Below, piece after piece: positions 22,001 through 30,658 of a stretch of DNA of 64,000 bases (positions are counted from its first letter, which is position 1; each line of letters opens with the position of its first letter). The stretch comes from Nocardia anaemiae NBRC 100462. Its GTDB lineage: Bacteria; Actinomycetota; Actinomycetes; Mycobacteriales; Mycobacteriaceae. The stretch spans positions 1 through 64,000 of the forward strand of contig NZ_BDAZ01000008.1 of the NCBI RefSeq assembly GCF_001612725.1, written 5' to 3'. The position numbers and the translations under genes are program-made. The notes under the pieces are model-generated. The model worked only from the letters and a program-made list of their open reading frames with translations, did no database searches and was not told the origin of the DNA.

Positions 22001-23415
22001 TGCACCTCCAGGCTGAGCAGATCCGCCACCGTTTCCCGGCGCAGAATGAGTCGCGGCACACCACCGCGCACCGCGACGACCGCCGGACGAGTCAGCTGGT
22101 TGTACCGGCTCGACATCGAGTAGCAGTACGCACCGGTCGCGGCGACGGCGACCAGATCGCCGGGGCCGACATCGGCGGGCATCCAAGTATCCCGGATAAC
22201 GATATCCCCACTCTCACAATGCTTTCCGACGACCCGGGCGACGACGGGCGCGGCGTCGGAGGAGCGCGAAACCAAGCGGCAGTCGTAGTCTGCCTGATAC
22301 AGCGCGGGCCGGATGTTGTCGCTCATACCGCCGTCGACGCTGACGTAGCGCCTGCGCAGTCCGCCGTCGAGCGAGACGTCCTTGATGGTGCCGACCTCGT
22401 AGAGGGTGACGGTGCCCGGTCCCGCGATGGCGCGGCCGGGTTCGACGGCGATCTTCGGTTCGGGCAGCCCGGCGCGACTCGCCTCGGTCGCGACCAGCTT
22501 GCGCAGGCTCGCCGCGAAGTCGTCCAGCGGCGGCGGATCATCATGGGGTAGATACGAAATACCAAGTCCGCCACCGAGATCCAGCGTGGCGATCTGGGCG
22601 GTGCGCTCGATGCCGAACTTGTCGATGGCTTCGCGCAGCAGGCCGAGCATGCGGCGCGCGGCGATCTCGAAACCATCGATTTCGAAGATCTGCGAACCGA
22701 TGTGACTGTGCAGTCCGACGAGTCGGAGATTATCGGTCTCGAAGACCCGCGCCAGCGCCTCCATGGCATCGCCGCCCGAGATCGAGAAGCCGAACTTCTG
22801 ATCCTCATGTGCGGTCGAAATGTATTCGTGGGTATGGGCTTCCACGCCCACGGTGACGCGGACGAGCACATCCTGAACGACTCCGGCGCGGCCCGCGATG
22901 GCCTCCAGGCGCTCGATCTCGATCAGCGAATCGACCACCACATGACCGACGCCTGCCTCGACCGCGGCAGCCAGTTCGGCAGCCGATTTGTTGTTGCCGT
23001 GCAACGCGATTCGGTTCGCGGGGAAGCCCGCATGCAGTGCGACGGCCAGTTCGCCGCCGGAGCAGACGTCCAGCGAAAGACCTTCGTCACGGATCCAGCG
23101 CGCGATCTCACCGCACAGGAATGCCTTGGAGGCGTAGTGAACTCGCGCGTCCGGACCGAAGGCGGCAACCATATCGCGGCAGCGGGAACGGAAGTCGTCC
23201 TCGTCGACCACGAACAGCGGGGTGCCGAACTGCTCGGCGAGTTCGTGCACCGGCACACCGGCCAGGTGTACGACGCCATCGGCATCACGAGAAGCATTGC
23301 GCGGCCAGACATTCGCGGGCAGATCGATCATCTGCCGTGGATCGCTCGGCCGCTCCGCGAGGCTGGGCGCATGTGGGATTTCTGCGTGCCGAGGACCGGC
23401 AGGGTGAGCACTCAC
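21997..23415 (-). CDS. lysA: Diaminopimelate decarboxylase
   Basis: LysA decarboxylates meso-diaminopimelate to lysine with pyridoxal phosphate. The 472-residue protein has the PLP lysine in HYASKAFLC, the [11 protein letters not shown] segment, [17 protein letters not shown] and the substrate-binding CESGD near the C-terminus. The length fits actinobacterial LysA (447-475). The GTG start shares one base with the argS TAG stop, and the end overlaps hom by 4 bases, so argS, lysA, hom and thrC form one tightly coupled unit. Confidence 0.97.
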   Translation of the reverse strand: MSAHPAGPRHAEIPHAPSLAERPSDPRQMIDLPANVWPRNASRDADGVVHLAGVPVHELAEQFGTPLFVVDEDDFRSRCRDMVAAFGPDARVHYASKAFLCGEIARWIRDEGLSLDVCSGGELAVALHAGFPANRIALHGNNKSAAELAAAVEAGVGHVVVDSLIEIERLEAIAGRAGVVQDVLVRVTVGVEAHTHEYISTAHEDQKFGFSISGGDAMEALARVFETDNLRLVGLHSHIGSQIFEIDGFEIAARRMLGLLREAIDKFGIERTAQIATLDLGGGLGISYLPHDDPPPLDDFAASLRKLVATEASRAGLPEPKIAVEPGRAIAGPGTVTLYEVGTIKDVSLDGGLRRRYVSVDGGMSDNIRPALYQADYDCRLVSRSSDAAPVVARVVGKHCESGDIVIRDTWMPADVGPGDLVAVAATGAYCYSMSSRYNQLTRPAVVAVRGGVPRLILRRETVADLLSLEVQ

Positions 23416-25073
23416 TACATACGCTCCGGTGCACTAACGCCGAGCAGCCCGAGGCCGTTGCTCAGCACCTGACGGGTGGCATTGGCCAGGGCCAGCCTGG
23501 CGGCATTGGTCGGCGTGACCGGTTCGTCGCCGAGTGGCAGTACGCGCAAGTTCTTATTGGTCTGGAACCGGTGATAGGTACCGGCCAGTTCCTCCAGATA
23601 CCGCGCGACGCGGTGCGGTTCGCGCAGGCTCGCGGCACTGGCGACGGCACGGGGGTATTCGCCGATGGTGCGGATGAGTTCACCCTCTTCATCGGCGGTG
23701 AGCAGGCCGAAATCCGGTGTCACCGTGTCGTATTCGAATTCAGCGGCGTTGCGCGCGATGGACGCGGTCCTGGCGTGCGCGTATTGCACGTAGTAGACCG
23801 GGTTTTCGTTGCTCTGGCTGGTCCACAGGTTCAGATCGATATCGATGCTCGAGTTCACCGAGCTGCGCACCAGCGAGTACCGGGAAGCATCGACGCCGAT
23901 CGCCTCGACCAGATCGTCGAGGGTCACCACGGTGCCCGCGCGCTTGGACATCCGCACGGCCACACCGTCTTTGACGAGATTCACCATCTGCCCGATGAGC
24001 ACCTCGACGGTGGCCGGATCGTCGCCGAAGGCGGCCGCGGCGGCCTTCAACCGGCCGATGTAGCCGTGATGGTCCGCACCGAGCATGTAGATGCACAGGT
24101 CGAAGCCGCGCGAGCGCTTGTTCTGGAAATAGGCGATATCGCCGGCGATATAGGCGGCATTGCCGTCGCTCTTGAGGACGACGCGGTCCTGATCGTCACC
24201 GTATTCGGAGCTGGCGATCCACCAGGCCCCGTCCTTTTCATAGAGGTCGCCGGAATCCTTGAGTTTGGTCACGGCCGCTTCGACCGCACCGGATTCGAAG
24301 AGCGAACTCTCGTTGAAATACACATCGAAATCGGTGCCGAATTCGTGCAGCGATTCCTTGATATGGGTGAACATCAACTCGACGCCCTCGGCACGGAAAA
24401 GTTCGAGCTGGTCGTTTTCCGGCAGGGTCAGCGCCTCGGGATGCGCGGCCACGATCTTGGCGGCGATCTCGCCGATGTATTCGCCCGCGTAGCCGTTCTC
24501 CGGGGTCGGCGCACCGGTGGCCGCGGCGACCAGGGAGTTGGCGAATCGGTCGATCTGCGCGCCGTGGTCGTTGAAGTAGTACTCGCGGGTCACGTCGGCG
24601 CCCTGCGCGGCCAGAATGCGACCGAGCGCATCACCGACCGAGGCCCAGCGGGTGCCGCCGAGATGTACCGGACCGGTCGGATTGGCCGATACGAATTCCA
24701 GATTGATCCGGGTGCCCTTCAGGGTGTCCGAGGTGCCGTAGGCGGCGCCCGCGGTCAGAACCTGCCGCAGGATCGCGCCCTGTGCTGAGGCGGCGAGCCG
24801 GATATTGAGGAAGCCGGGACCGGCGACCTCGGCGGTGTCGATGGCATCCGTGGTGGCCAGCGCCTCGGCCAGCCAGGTCGCCAACTCACGCGGATTCGTT
24901 CCGGCCTTCTTGCCTACCTGCATGGCCACATTCGTGGCATAGTCGCCATGTTCCGGATTACGGGGGCGCTCCACGTTGACCTCGTCGGGCAGGACCGCAG
25001 GGTCCAGTCCACGTTCGACAAGCACCTTCGCCGCGGTCGCGCGAAGGAGATCTGCAAGGTCAGCTGGAGTCAC
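23415..25073 (-). CDS. argS: Arginyl-tRNA synthetase
   Basis: Class Ia synthetase that charges tRNA-Arg. The 552-residue protein has the HIGH-type motif as [18 protein letters not shown], the N-terminal additional domain, and [16 protein letters not shown] where the KMSKS-like motif is expected. The C-terminal anticodon domain ends in [14 protein letters not shown]. It is the first gene of the lysine/threonine operon, divergent from the DUF3105 gene, with tRNA-Arg(CCG) encoded about 1.9 kb away. No odd residues were noted. Confidence 0.97.
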   Translation of the reverse strand: MTPADLADLLRATAAKVLVERGLDPAVLPDEVNVERPRNPEHGDYATNVAMQVGKKAGTNPRELATWLAEALATTDAIDTAEVAGPGFLNIRLAASAQGAILRQVLTAGAAYGTSDTLKGTRINLEFVSANPTGPVHLGGTRWASVGDALGRILAAQGADVTREYYFNDHGAQIDRFANSLVAAATGAPTPENGYAGEYIGEIAAKIVAAHPEALTLPENDQLELFRAEGVELMFTHIKESLHEFGTDFDVYFNESSLFESGAVEAAVTKLKDSGDLYEKDGAWWIASSEYGDDQDRVVLKSDGNAAYIAGDIAYFQNKRSRGFDLCIYMLGADHHGYIGRLKAAAAAFGDDPATVEVLIGQMVNLVKDGVAVRMSKRAGTVVTLDDLVEAIGVDASRYSLVRSSVNSSIDIDLNLWTSQSNENPVYYVQYAHARTASIARNAAEFEYDTVTPDFGLLTADEEGELIRTIGEYPRAVASAASLREPHRVARYLEELAGTYHRFQTNKNLRVLPLGDEPVTPTNAARLALANATRQVLSNGLGLLGVSAPERM

Positions 25074-25185
25074 GAGTCTCTATCCTATGGTCTGGGCAGG
25101 TGTACGCCTCGAGTGGGCACCTCGGCGGAGCCCTCCGCAACCACCCAGCACCGTGGATCAATACGTGGAAAGAGCACAGCGAGCT

Positions 25186-26094
25186 ATGCCGAGCAGCACG
25201 AGCGCCAAATCGGCCAAGGCCGTCCGGGCCGCGGGAAAGGTCGCACCGTCGCGGAAAAAAGGCGGCGGCAAGGTTCCGATGGGCAAGGGCCCGTTGAAGA
25301 AGCGCCAGATCCCCTGGTTGGTCATCGGAGCCGCCGTGGTGATCATCGCATTGATCGGTGCGCTCGCGTTCAGCCTGGTACCGAAGTATCGGGACAAGGC
25401 CGAACTCGAGAAATACACGCCGAGCGCGCAGAAGAAGGATCCGTCGGATCAGATCGCCGGGGTGACCAAGAAGGAATATCCGGCCGGACTGCACGTCGCG
25501 GGCACGCAGCGCGTTGCCTATGACCAGACCCCGCCGTTCGGCGGTCCACACGATCAGGTCTGGGCGAACTGCATGGGCGTGGTTTACAGCAAGCCGATCC
25601 GGGTGGAGAACGCGGTGCATTCGCTCGAACACGGCGCGGTGTGGATCGCCTACAACCCCGACAAGGTCGACGCGGCGGGCATCGACGCACTGAAGCAGAA
25701 GGTCGAAGGCAAGCCGTTCACCTTGATGTCGCCGTTCCCCGGTATGCCTTCGGCGATATCGCTGCAGTCCTGGGGACATCAGCTGAAGCTGGACAGCGCC
25801 GACGATAAGCGGGTCAACCAGTTCATCACCGCTCTGCGCGAGAACCCCTACGCCTATCCCGAAGTGGGCGCGAGCTGCTCGAACCCCGCGTTCGACGCGA
25901 ACAACCCGACGCCGTACGACCCGACGCCGCCCGGACCGGATGCGGTGCCGATGGACGGTAAGGGTCTGTCGCAGGACCAGACCGAACTCGGCGGCGCCTC
26001 CGGTGGTCTGCCCGGTATGCCGAGCATTCCGGGTGTGCCGAATATCCCGGGCGTGCCCAACGGAATTCCGACCCAGCCGACGGAAGGTCAGTAA
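25186..26094 (+). CDS. DUF3105 membrane-anchored protein
   Basis: This is a 302-residue protein of unknown function. A basic Lys/Gly-rich N-terminus (residues 1-42) is followed by one membrane helix (about 44-66, IPWLVIGAAVVIIALIGALAF), then the extracellular DUF3105 domain. That domain holds HVAGTQRVAYDQTPPFGGPH, SLEHGAVWIAYNP and CSNPAF; its conserved His residues suggest metal or ligand binding (inference). The tail is Pro/Gly-rich with IPGVPN repeats. ATG 25186 was chosen with GGAAAGAG 11 bases upstream; the frame is open 70 codons further, over the argS start. The stop codon touches the next gene's ATG. Confidence 0.85.
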   Translation: MPSSTSAKSAKAVRAAGKVAPSRKKGGGKVPMGKGPLKKRQIPWLVIGAAVVIIALIGALAFSLVPKYRDKAELEKYTPSAQKKDPSDQIAGVTKKEYPAGLHVAGTQRVAYDQTPPFGGPHDQVWANCMGVVYSKPIRVENAVHSLEHGAVWIAYNPDKVDAAGIDALKQKVEGKPFTLMSPFPGMPSAISLQSWGHQLKLDSADDKRVNQFITALRENPYAYPEVGASCSNPAFDANNPTPYDPTPPGPDAVPMDGKGLSQDQTELGGASGGLPGMPSIPGVPNIPGVPNGIPTQPTEGQ

Positions 26095-26814
26095 ATGCCC
26101 GTGGATACCGAAATCGAGCCGGATGTGGCGAGCGATTCCACGGGTTTGGGTGCGCAGGCGCGGCAGCAGCGCACCCCGCTGCTGGTGCTCGGCGCGATCG
26201 GCATCCTGCTGATCGGCTTCGCGGTCGGCGTACTGGCCCGGCTGCCGCTGGACAGCAAGAGCGAACCCGATCCCGGCGCGGTCGATATCGGATTCAGCCA
26301 GGACATGTCGGCACACCATGCGCAGGCCGTCGAAATGGCCGGTGTCGCGCTCATCGGTTCCACCGATAACGATGTGCGCAGGCTGGCCTACGACATTCTG
26401 ACCACCCAGCAGGGGCAGATCGGCCGGATGCAGGGCTGGCTGCAGATGTGGGGTAAGCCGAATCAGAACGTCGACGGTTATATGGGCTGGATGAGCGGAC
26501 CTGCGGGCCATGCGCATTCGGGCGCCGAGCATGCGATGTCCGGACCGACGGCGTCCATGCCGGGCATGGCGACGACCGCGGAACTGACCGCGCTGCGCCA
26601 GGCCACCGGCCCCGCGCTGGACACGATGTTCCTGCAACTGATGCTGCGCCACCACCAGGGCGGACTCGCGATGATCCAGTACGCCGCCCAGCACGCCGAA
26701 ACCACCGCGGTGCGCACCCTGGCGTCCACCATGGCGACCACCCAGCAGGGCGAAGCCCAGCTCATCACCACCATGCTGACCGCGCGCAACGCCACCGCAC
26801 TGCCACAGAACTGA
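26095..26814 (+). CDS. DUF305 ferritin-like four-helix protein, membrane-anchored
   Basis: This 239-residue protein has one N-terminal membrane helix (about 28-49) and an extracellular DUF305 domain made of two similar halves. Each half begins with a His pair: MSAHHAQAVEMAG (about 75) and LRHHQGGLAMIQYA (about 190). A His/Met-rich linker lies between (HAHSGAEHAMSGPTASMPGM), which looks like a copper-binding stretch. The fold is known as ferritin-like; the role is not established. The ATG follows the DUF3105 stop with no gap, so the two are co-translated and probably work together at the cell surface. Confidence 0.88.
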   Translation: MPVDTEIEPDVASDSTGLGAQARQQRTPLLVLGAIGILLIGFAVGVLARLPLDSKSEPDPGAVDIGFSQDMSAHHAQAVEMAGVALIGSTDNDVRRLAYDILTTQQGQIGRMQGWLQMWGKPNQNVDGYMGWMSGPAGHAHSGAEHAMSGPTASMPGMATTAELTALRQATGPALDTMFLQLMLRHHQGGLAMIQYAAQHAETTAVRTLASTMATTQQGEAQLITTMLTARNATALPQN

Positions 26815-26822
26815 TCCACCGC

Positions 26823-26865
26823 GTCGGGCCGGGGAACCGAAACTCCCCGGCCCGACACACTTTTT
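26823..26865 (+). terminator. Intrinsic terminator after the DUF305 gene
   Basis: A perfect 13-bp GC stem (26823-26835 with 26844-26856) and 8-base loop are followed by ACAC and five T. It ends the DUF3105-DUF305 unit and shields the tRNA gene. Confidence 0.88.
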
Positions 26866-26940
26866 GGCGGAGGCCCCGCAATGCGATACGCTTGGCCCCG
26901 CCCGAACGGCCGCCTCGACCGGCACCGTTCGAACTATCCC

Positions 26941-27013
26941 GCCCTCGTAGCTCAGGGGATAGAGCGTCTGCCTCCGGAGCAGAAGGCCGCAGGTTCGAAT
27001 CCTGCCGAGGGCA
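26941..27013 (+). tRNA. tRNA-Arg (anticodon CCG)
   Basis: The 73-nt gene folds fully: acceptor GCCCTCG/CGAGGGC with discriminator A, D-arm GCTC/GAGC, anticodon stem TCTGC/GCAGA around loop CTCCGGA (anticodon CCG, codon CGG), and T-arm GCAGG-TTCGAAT-CCTGC. CCA is not encoded. Position upstream of argS matches argV of M. tuberculosis. Confidence 0.97.
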
Positions 27014-27026
27014 CTCCACTCGCAGG

Positions 27027-27055
27027 CGGCTCATGCTCATGGAGAGCATGAGCCG
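27027..27055 (+). terminator. Hairpin after tRNA-Arg, probable terminator
   Basis: A perfect 12-bp stem CGGCTCATGCTC/GAGCATGAGCCG with a 5-base loop starts 13 bases after the tRNA. A T-rich tail (TTGCTCGTTTCG) follows. Confidence 0.75.
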
Positions 27056-27076
27056 TTGCTCGTTTCGTAGTGTTTT

Positions 27077-27296
27077 CTGGGGGTGCAACCCCCAGACCCC
27101 GCCCGGCGGGCTTCGCCCCCGGACCCCCAACCGTCGTGGTCGAGTTGGGATTGGATGGTCACCAATCTGCGGAGGTGCGACCCCGCACCCCGCCCGGCGG
27201 GCTTCGCCTCAGACCCCCGACCGTCGTGGTCGAGTTGGGAGAGGATGGTCACCAATCTGCGGAGGTGCGACCCCTCAGCCTGCCCGATGGGCTTCA
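27077..27296. repeat. 91-bp tandem repeat behind tRNA-Arg, with a G-rich hairpin
   Basis: A GC hairpin CTGGGGGT-GCA-ACCCCCAG (27077-27095) leads into a tandem array. Unit A is 27097-27187, unit B 27188-27277, and a decayed third unit runs to about 27296. Each unit has GCCCGGCGGGCTTCGCC, then CCGTCGTGGTCGAGTTGGGA, then GATGGTCACCAATCTGCGG. A and B differ at only a few bases over the shared parts; the period is 91 then 90. Frames across it are open in both directions but are only artefacts of the repeat. The rest of the 430-bp gap to 27443 shows no gene. Confidence 0.85.
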
Positions 27297-27443
27297 CGGT
27301 TGTGACCGGGGAAGAGGATATCTCCCAGGCTTCGGAGGCGCCCTCCGTCGAGGGTGTCGAGCTGTCGCGCTCGGTGTTCCCTTCGCGGGGGTGCGGGTTG
27401 CCGTAATCTCACACGCAGATGGGGTTAGCGGGAGGACGGGACG

Positions 27444-28097
27444 ATGACAAATCCGCCGGGTGGGCAACCGCCGTTCGGGGATCCACAGGGGCAGCCGCAG
27501 CAGCCGTATGGCTATCCGCAGCAGGGCGGGCCGGGGTATCCGCAGCAAGGGAGTTATCCGCCGCCGGGTGGTCAGGGGTATGGACCGCAGCAGGGGTATC
27601 CGCCGCCTGGGGGTTATCAACAGCCGGGGTATCCGCCGCCGAAGAAGCGTAGGACCGGCCTGATCATCGGTCTGTTGGTGCTGGTGCTCGTCATCGCGGG
27701 GGCGGTCGCCGCGGGCGTGGTGCTGACCGTGCAGGGCAAGACGCCGCTGGCCTCGGACGAGAAGAAGATCCAGGTGGCCATCCACGACTTCTACGACACG
27801 CTCGAATCGCACGGTTTCGCCGCAGCTGCGAACAAGGCGTGCGCGGCCGACCGTGCCGAGTTCGACACGCTGACCGAGGAGCAGAAGAAGGAATTCGATA
27901 CTGCCAAGATCCAGGTCGATATCGACAAGATCGATGACATCGTCGTCACGGGTGACCGCGCGACGGCACGGATCACCGGCAAACTCACGCTGACCGTCCC
28001 TGGTGAGACCCCGGATACCGATACGGGCACCACCGAACACCTGCGCAAGGAAGACGGGAAGTGGAAGGTCTGCTCGGCGGAGTCGGGTAAGAACTGA
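27444..28097 (+). CDS. Membrane protein with Pro/Gln/Gly/Tyr-rich head and extracytoplasmic domain
   Basis: The function is unknown. Residues 1-66 are a low-complexity cytoplasmic head made of PQQGYPPPGGY-like repeats, then KKRR, a membrane helix (about 72-95, GLIIGLLVLVLVIAGAVAAGV) and a domain of about 115 residues outside the membrane with two Cys (CAADRAEF and WKVCSAES). The outer domain has the pattern of the NTF2-like/DUF4878 group found in many actinobacterial membrane proteins (FYDTLESHGFAAAANKACA). GGAGG stands 8 bases upstream of the ATG. It is probably co-transcribed with the phosphoesterase gene 14 bases downstream. Confidence 0.8.
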   Translation: MTNPPGGQPPFGDPQGQPQQPYGYPQQGGPGYPQQGSYPPPGGQGYGPQQGYPPPGGYQQPGYPPPKKRRTGLIIGLLVLVLVIAGAVAAGVVLTVQGKTPLASDEKKIQVAIHDFYDTLESHGFAAAANKACAADRAEFDTLTEEQKKEFDTAKIQVDIDKIDDIVVTGDRATARITGKLTLTVPGETPDTDTGTTEHLRKEDGKWKVCSAESGKN

Positions 28098-28111
28098 CGT
28101 AATCTCGTCGG

Positions 28112-29512
28112 ATGAGCTGCTGCGGACCGTCGCGCCGGACCATCCTCAGCGCCATCGGACTGGCCGCGCTCGCGAGCCTGACGGACCCGGGTTCGGTTCG
28201 GGCTCAACCGAATCCGCTCTTCGCAACCGATCTGGAGGTCGTCACGGTCACCGATCGATCGGTGATCCTCACCTGGACGACGGTGGCGCCGGATCCGAGC
28301 GGTCGACTGCTGCCGGTCGACACGAACGCCGAAGTGCGCCTCGGTCCTGCGGATTCGTCGCTCGCCGCCGTCTATGCCGACGACGAGCGCACCCCGTTCC
28401 ACTATGCGGAGATCGACGGTCTCGAATCGGGCCGTCCCTACCGGTTCGAGGCATGGTCGAACGGCGTGCGGGCCGTGCCCGCCCTCTCGCTGACCACCCG
28501 AACCCCCGGAAGTCCGGAATCCACCGGCGAATTCACCACCCTGACACCGCCGCCCGGCCGCCCGCTGCGCACCCTCGCCCTCGCCAACGACGTGCACTAC
28601 GGCGAGCAGGTCAGCGGCCTCGTCGTCGATAACCTGCCGCCCGGTTTTCGCCAGGAGCCTGGCCTGTCGCCCTATCCGGAGGTGATGCTCGCGGCCCTGC
28701 TCGATGATCTGCGCCGTCCCGACCGTGGCGCCGACATCCTGCTCATCGCGGGCGATCTCACCGCCGAGGCGAGGCCGGAGGAATCGCGCTCGGTGCGCCG
28801 ACATCTGGACTCCTGGGGCGCACGGGGCCGCGACTATCTCGCGGTGCGCGGCAATCACGACCGCCCGCATATCGGCTCGGAATACCATGGCTGCATCCCG
28901 GCATCCGCGGATCATTTCGATTGCTGGGCCGAGGAATTCGGTCCGCGTCAGCAGCTGATCGAGCACGAGTTGGGCGGCCTGCGACTGCTCGGCCTGGATA
29001 CCAGCGAACTCGACGGTTCGGGCGGCAGCATCGAACGCCCCCAATTCGACCGGCTCGGCGAACTACTACGCGACGACCCGGACCGCCCGACACTGGTCTT
29101 CGGACATCACCCGGTGACCGTCGAATCCGGTCTGACCAATACCGCCGGACCCGGGTTCGTGCTGAATCGCCCCGACAGCATCGAACTCCAGACGCTCTAC
29201 GAACGCGCACCCGGCGTATTCCTGCAGCACAGCGGCCATACCCACCGCAACCGTCGCACCCGTCCCGACACCGGTGCCGCGGTGGAATTCCTGGAAGTGG
29301 CCGCGGTCAAGGAGTATCCGGGCGGCTACAGCCTGCTGCGCCTGTACGAGGGCGGGTACATGATCAACTTCTACAAGACCCGCACCGCGGCCGCGCGCCG
29401 CTGGAGTGCGACCACCCGGGGTGAATACTTCGGCCTGCTGCCGGATTACACGCTCGGTACCTTCGCCGACCGCAATCACGTTGTGCTGCGGGACTTCTCG
29501 GGCCTGAGCTGA
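28112..29512 (+). CDS. Secreted metallophosphoesterase (purple acid phosphatase-like)
   Basis: The 466-residue protein carries a twin-arginine signal (SRRTILSAIGLAALASL, residues 7-23). An N-terminal fibronectin-like domain (about 35-140, SVILTWTTV) is followed by a calcineurin-type phosphoesterase. Its metal ligands lie in NDVHYG, AGDLT, RGNHDRPH, FGHHPV and QHSGHTHRNR, the full five-motif set. It should act outside the membrane on phosphomonoesters or diesters; the substrate is unknown. Unlike some family members it has no predicted membrane anchor. The ribosome site is weak. An iron-regulated transporter starts 124 bases downstream. Confidence 0.9.
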   Translation: MSCCGPSRRTILSAIGLAALASLTDPGSVRAQPNPLFATDLEVVTVTDRSVILTWTTVAPDPSGRLLPVDTNAEVRLGPADSSLAAVYADDERTPFHYAEIDGLESGRPYRFEAWSNGVRAVPALSLTTRTPGSPESTGEFTTLTPPPGRPLRTLALANDVHYGEQVSGLVVDNLPPGFRQEPGLSPYPEVMLAALLDDLRRPDRGADILLIAGDLTAEARPEESRSVRRHLDSWGARGRDYLAVRGNHDRPHIGSEYHGCIPASADHFDCWAEEFGPRQQLIEHELGGLRLLGLDTSELDGSGGSIERPQFDRLGELLRDDPDRPTLVFGHHPVTVESGLTNTAGPGFVLNRPDSIELQTLYERAPGVFLQHSGHTHRNRRTRPDTGAAVEFLEVAAVKEYPGGYSLLRLYEGGYMINFYKTRTAAARRWSATTRGEYFGLLPDYTLGTFADRNHVVLRDFSGLS

Positions 29513-29582
29513 CCGGCCGAAGCACTCCAGTCCACCGCAGCCGTACCGATACCATCGCCGCAGCTCGTACGCGGTATCTTGC

Positions 29583-29601
29583 TTAGGTAAGCCTCATCAT
29601 A
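29583..29601 (+). promoter_or_regulatory. Candidate IdeR/DtxR iron box
   Basis: The sequence TTAGGTAAGCCTCATCATA matches the first 12 positions of the iron-box consensus (TWAGGTWAGSCTWACCTWA) and about 15 of 19 overall; the second half is weaker. It lies 35 bases before the ATG of the iron transporter, in the position of a promoter or operator. Repression by the iron-bound regulator is the expected effect. Confidence 0.65.
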
Positions 29602-29636
29602 TGAAGTGGAACCTTGCACGTCGGAAGGACTCGAAC

Positions 29637-30656
29637 ATGTCGATCAGATGGAAAGCGATTTCCGCAGCGCTGGCCGTCGCTGTCGCGGCGCTCGGCGTGA
29701 CGGCCTGTTCGAATTCCTCGGACGACAAGAACGAGATCACCGTCTACAACGCCCAGCACGAATCGCTGACCAAGGAATGGGTGGACGCGTTCACCAAGGA
29801 GACCGGCATCAAGGTCACCCTGCGCCAGGGCGGTGACACCGCGCTGGGCAACCAGCTGGTCGCCGAGGGCGCGGCCTCCCCCGCCGATGTCTTCCTCACC
29901 GAGAACTCCCCCGCCATGGCGCTGGTGGAGAACGCTGGGCTGTTTGCCGATGTCGATAAGAAGACCCTCGACCAGGTGCCAGCTCAGTTCCGCCCGTCCA
30001 CCGGCAAGTGGACCGGAATCGCCGCCCGCTCAACGGTTTTCGTCTACAACAAGGATAAGATCGCGGCCGACCAGCTACCCGCATCGCTGCTCGATCTGGC
30101 GCAGCCGCAGTGGAAGGGCCGCTGGGGCGCGGGCGTTTCCGGCGCCGACTTCCAGGCCATCGTGGCGGGCCTGCTCGCGCTGAAGGGCGAGGACGCCACC
30201 AAGGCGTGGCTCAAAGGCATGAAGGACAACGCCACCGCATTCCCGAACAATGTCGCCACCATGAAGGCGGTCGACTCCGGTCAGCCCGACGGCGGTGTGA
30301 TCTACCACTACTACTGGTACCGCGATCAGGCCAACACCAAGGAGAGCAGCAGCCACACCGGATTGCACTACTTCAAGAACCAGGATCCCGGCGCGTTCGT
30401 CTCGGTTTCCGGTGGCGGCGTGCTGAAGTCGAGCGAGAAGCAGGAATCGGCGCAGAAGTTCCTGGCATTCATCACCTCCAAGGCCGGGCAGGAGATCCTG
30501 CGCGACGGCACCTCGCTGGAGTACCCGGTCGGCAGTGATGTCGCGGCCAATCCGGCACTGCCGTCGCTGGCCTCGCTGCAGGCGCCTGCCATCGACCCGA
30601 GCAAGCTCGATGCCAAGAAGGTGACGGCGCTGATGACCGAGGCGGGTCTGCTCTAG
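29637..30656 (+). CDS. Iron(III) ABC transporter substrate-binding lipoprotein
   Basis: The 339-residue protein starts with a lipoprotein signal ending in LGVTACSN, with Cys24 as the lipidated residue. The mature part is a class II binding protein of the FutA/FbpA type: EITVYNAQHESLTKEWVDAF at its start, GKWTGIAARSTVFVYNKD, and VIYHYYWYRDQ, a Tyr cluster typical of iron(III) ligands. The start ATG 29637 has GGAAGGA upstream. An open frame reaches back 12 codons over the iron box but is unlikely to be used. First gene of a three-gene transporter operon under a candidate iron box. Confidence 0.92.
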   Translation: MSIRWKAISAALAVAVAALGVTACSNSSDDKNEITVYNAQHESLTKEWVDAFTKETGIKVTLRQGGDTALGNQLVAEGAASPADVFLTENSPAMALVENAGLFADVDKKTLDQVPAQFRPSTGKWTGIAARSTVFVYNKDKIAADQLPASLLDLAQPQWKGRWGAGVSGADFQAIVAGLLALKGEDATKAWLKGMKDNATAFPNNVATMKAVDSGQPDGGVIYHYYWYRDQANTKESSSHTGLHYFKNQDPGAFVSVSGGGVLKSSEKQESAQKFLAFITSKAGQEILRDGTSLEYPVGSDVAANPALPSLASLQAPAIDPSKLDAKKVTALMTEAGLL

Positions 30657-30658
30657 TC

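Noticed and set aside
25060..26925. 621-codon open frame on the minus strand
   Set aside because: It lies antisense to the DUF3105 and DUF305 genes, is rich in Arg, His and Gly without domains, and is a product of high GC codon use.
27083..27447. Overlapping open frames across the 91-bp repeats on both strands
   Set aside because: They arise from the repeat itself, have no plausible start signals and translate to repetitive Arg/Pro/Ser-rich sequence.
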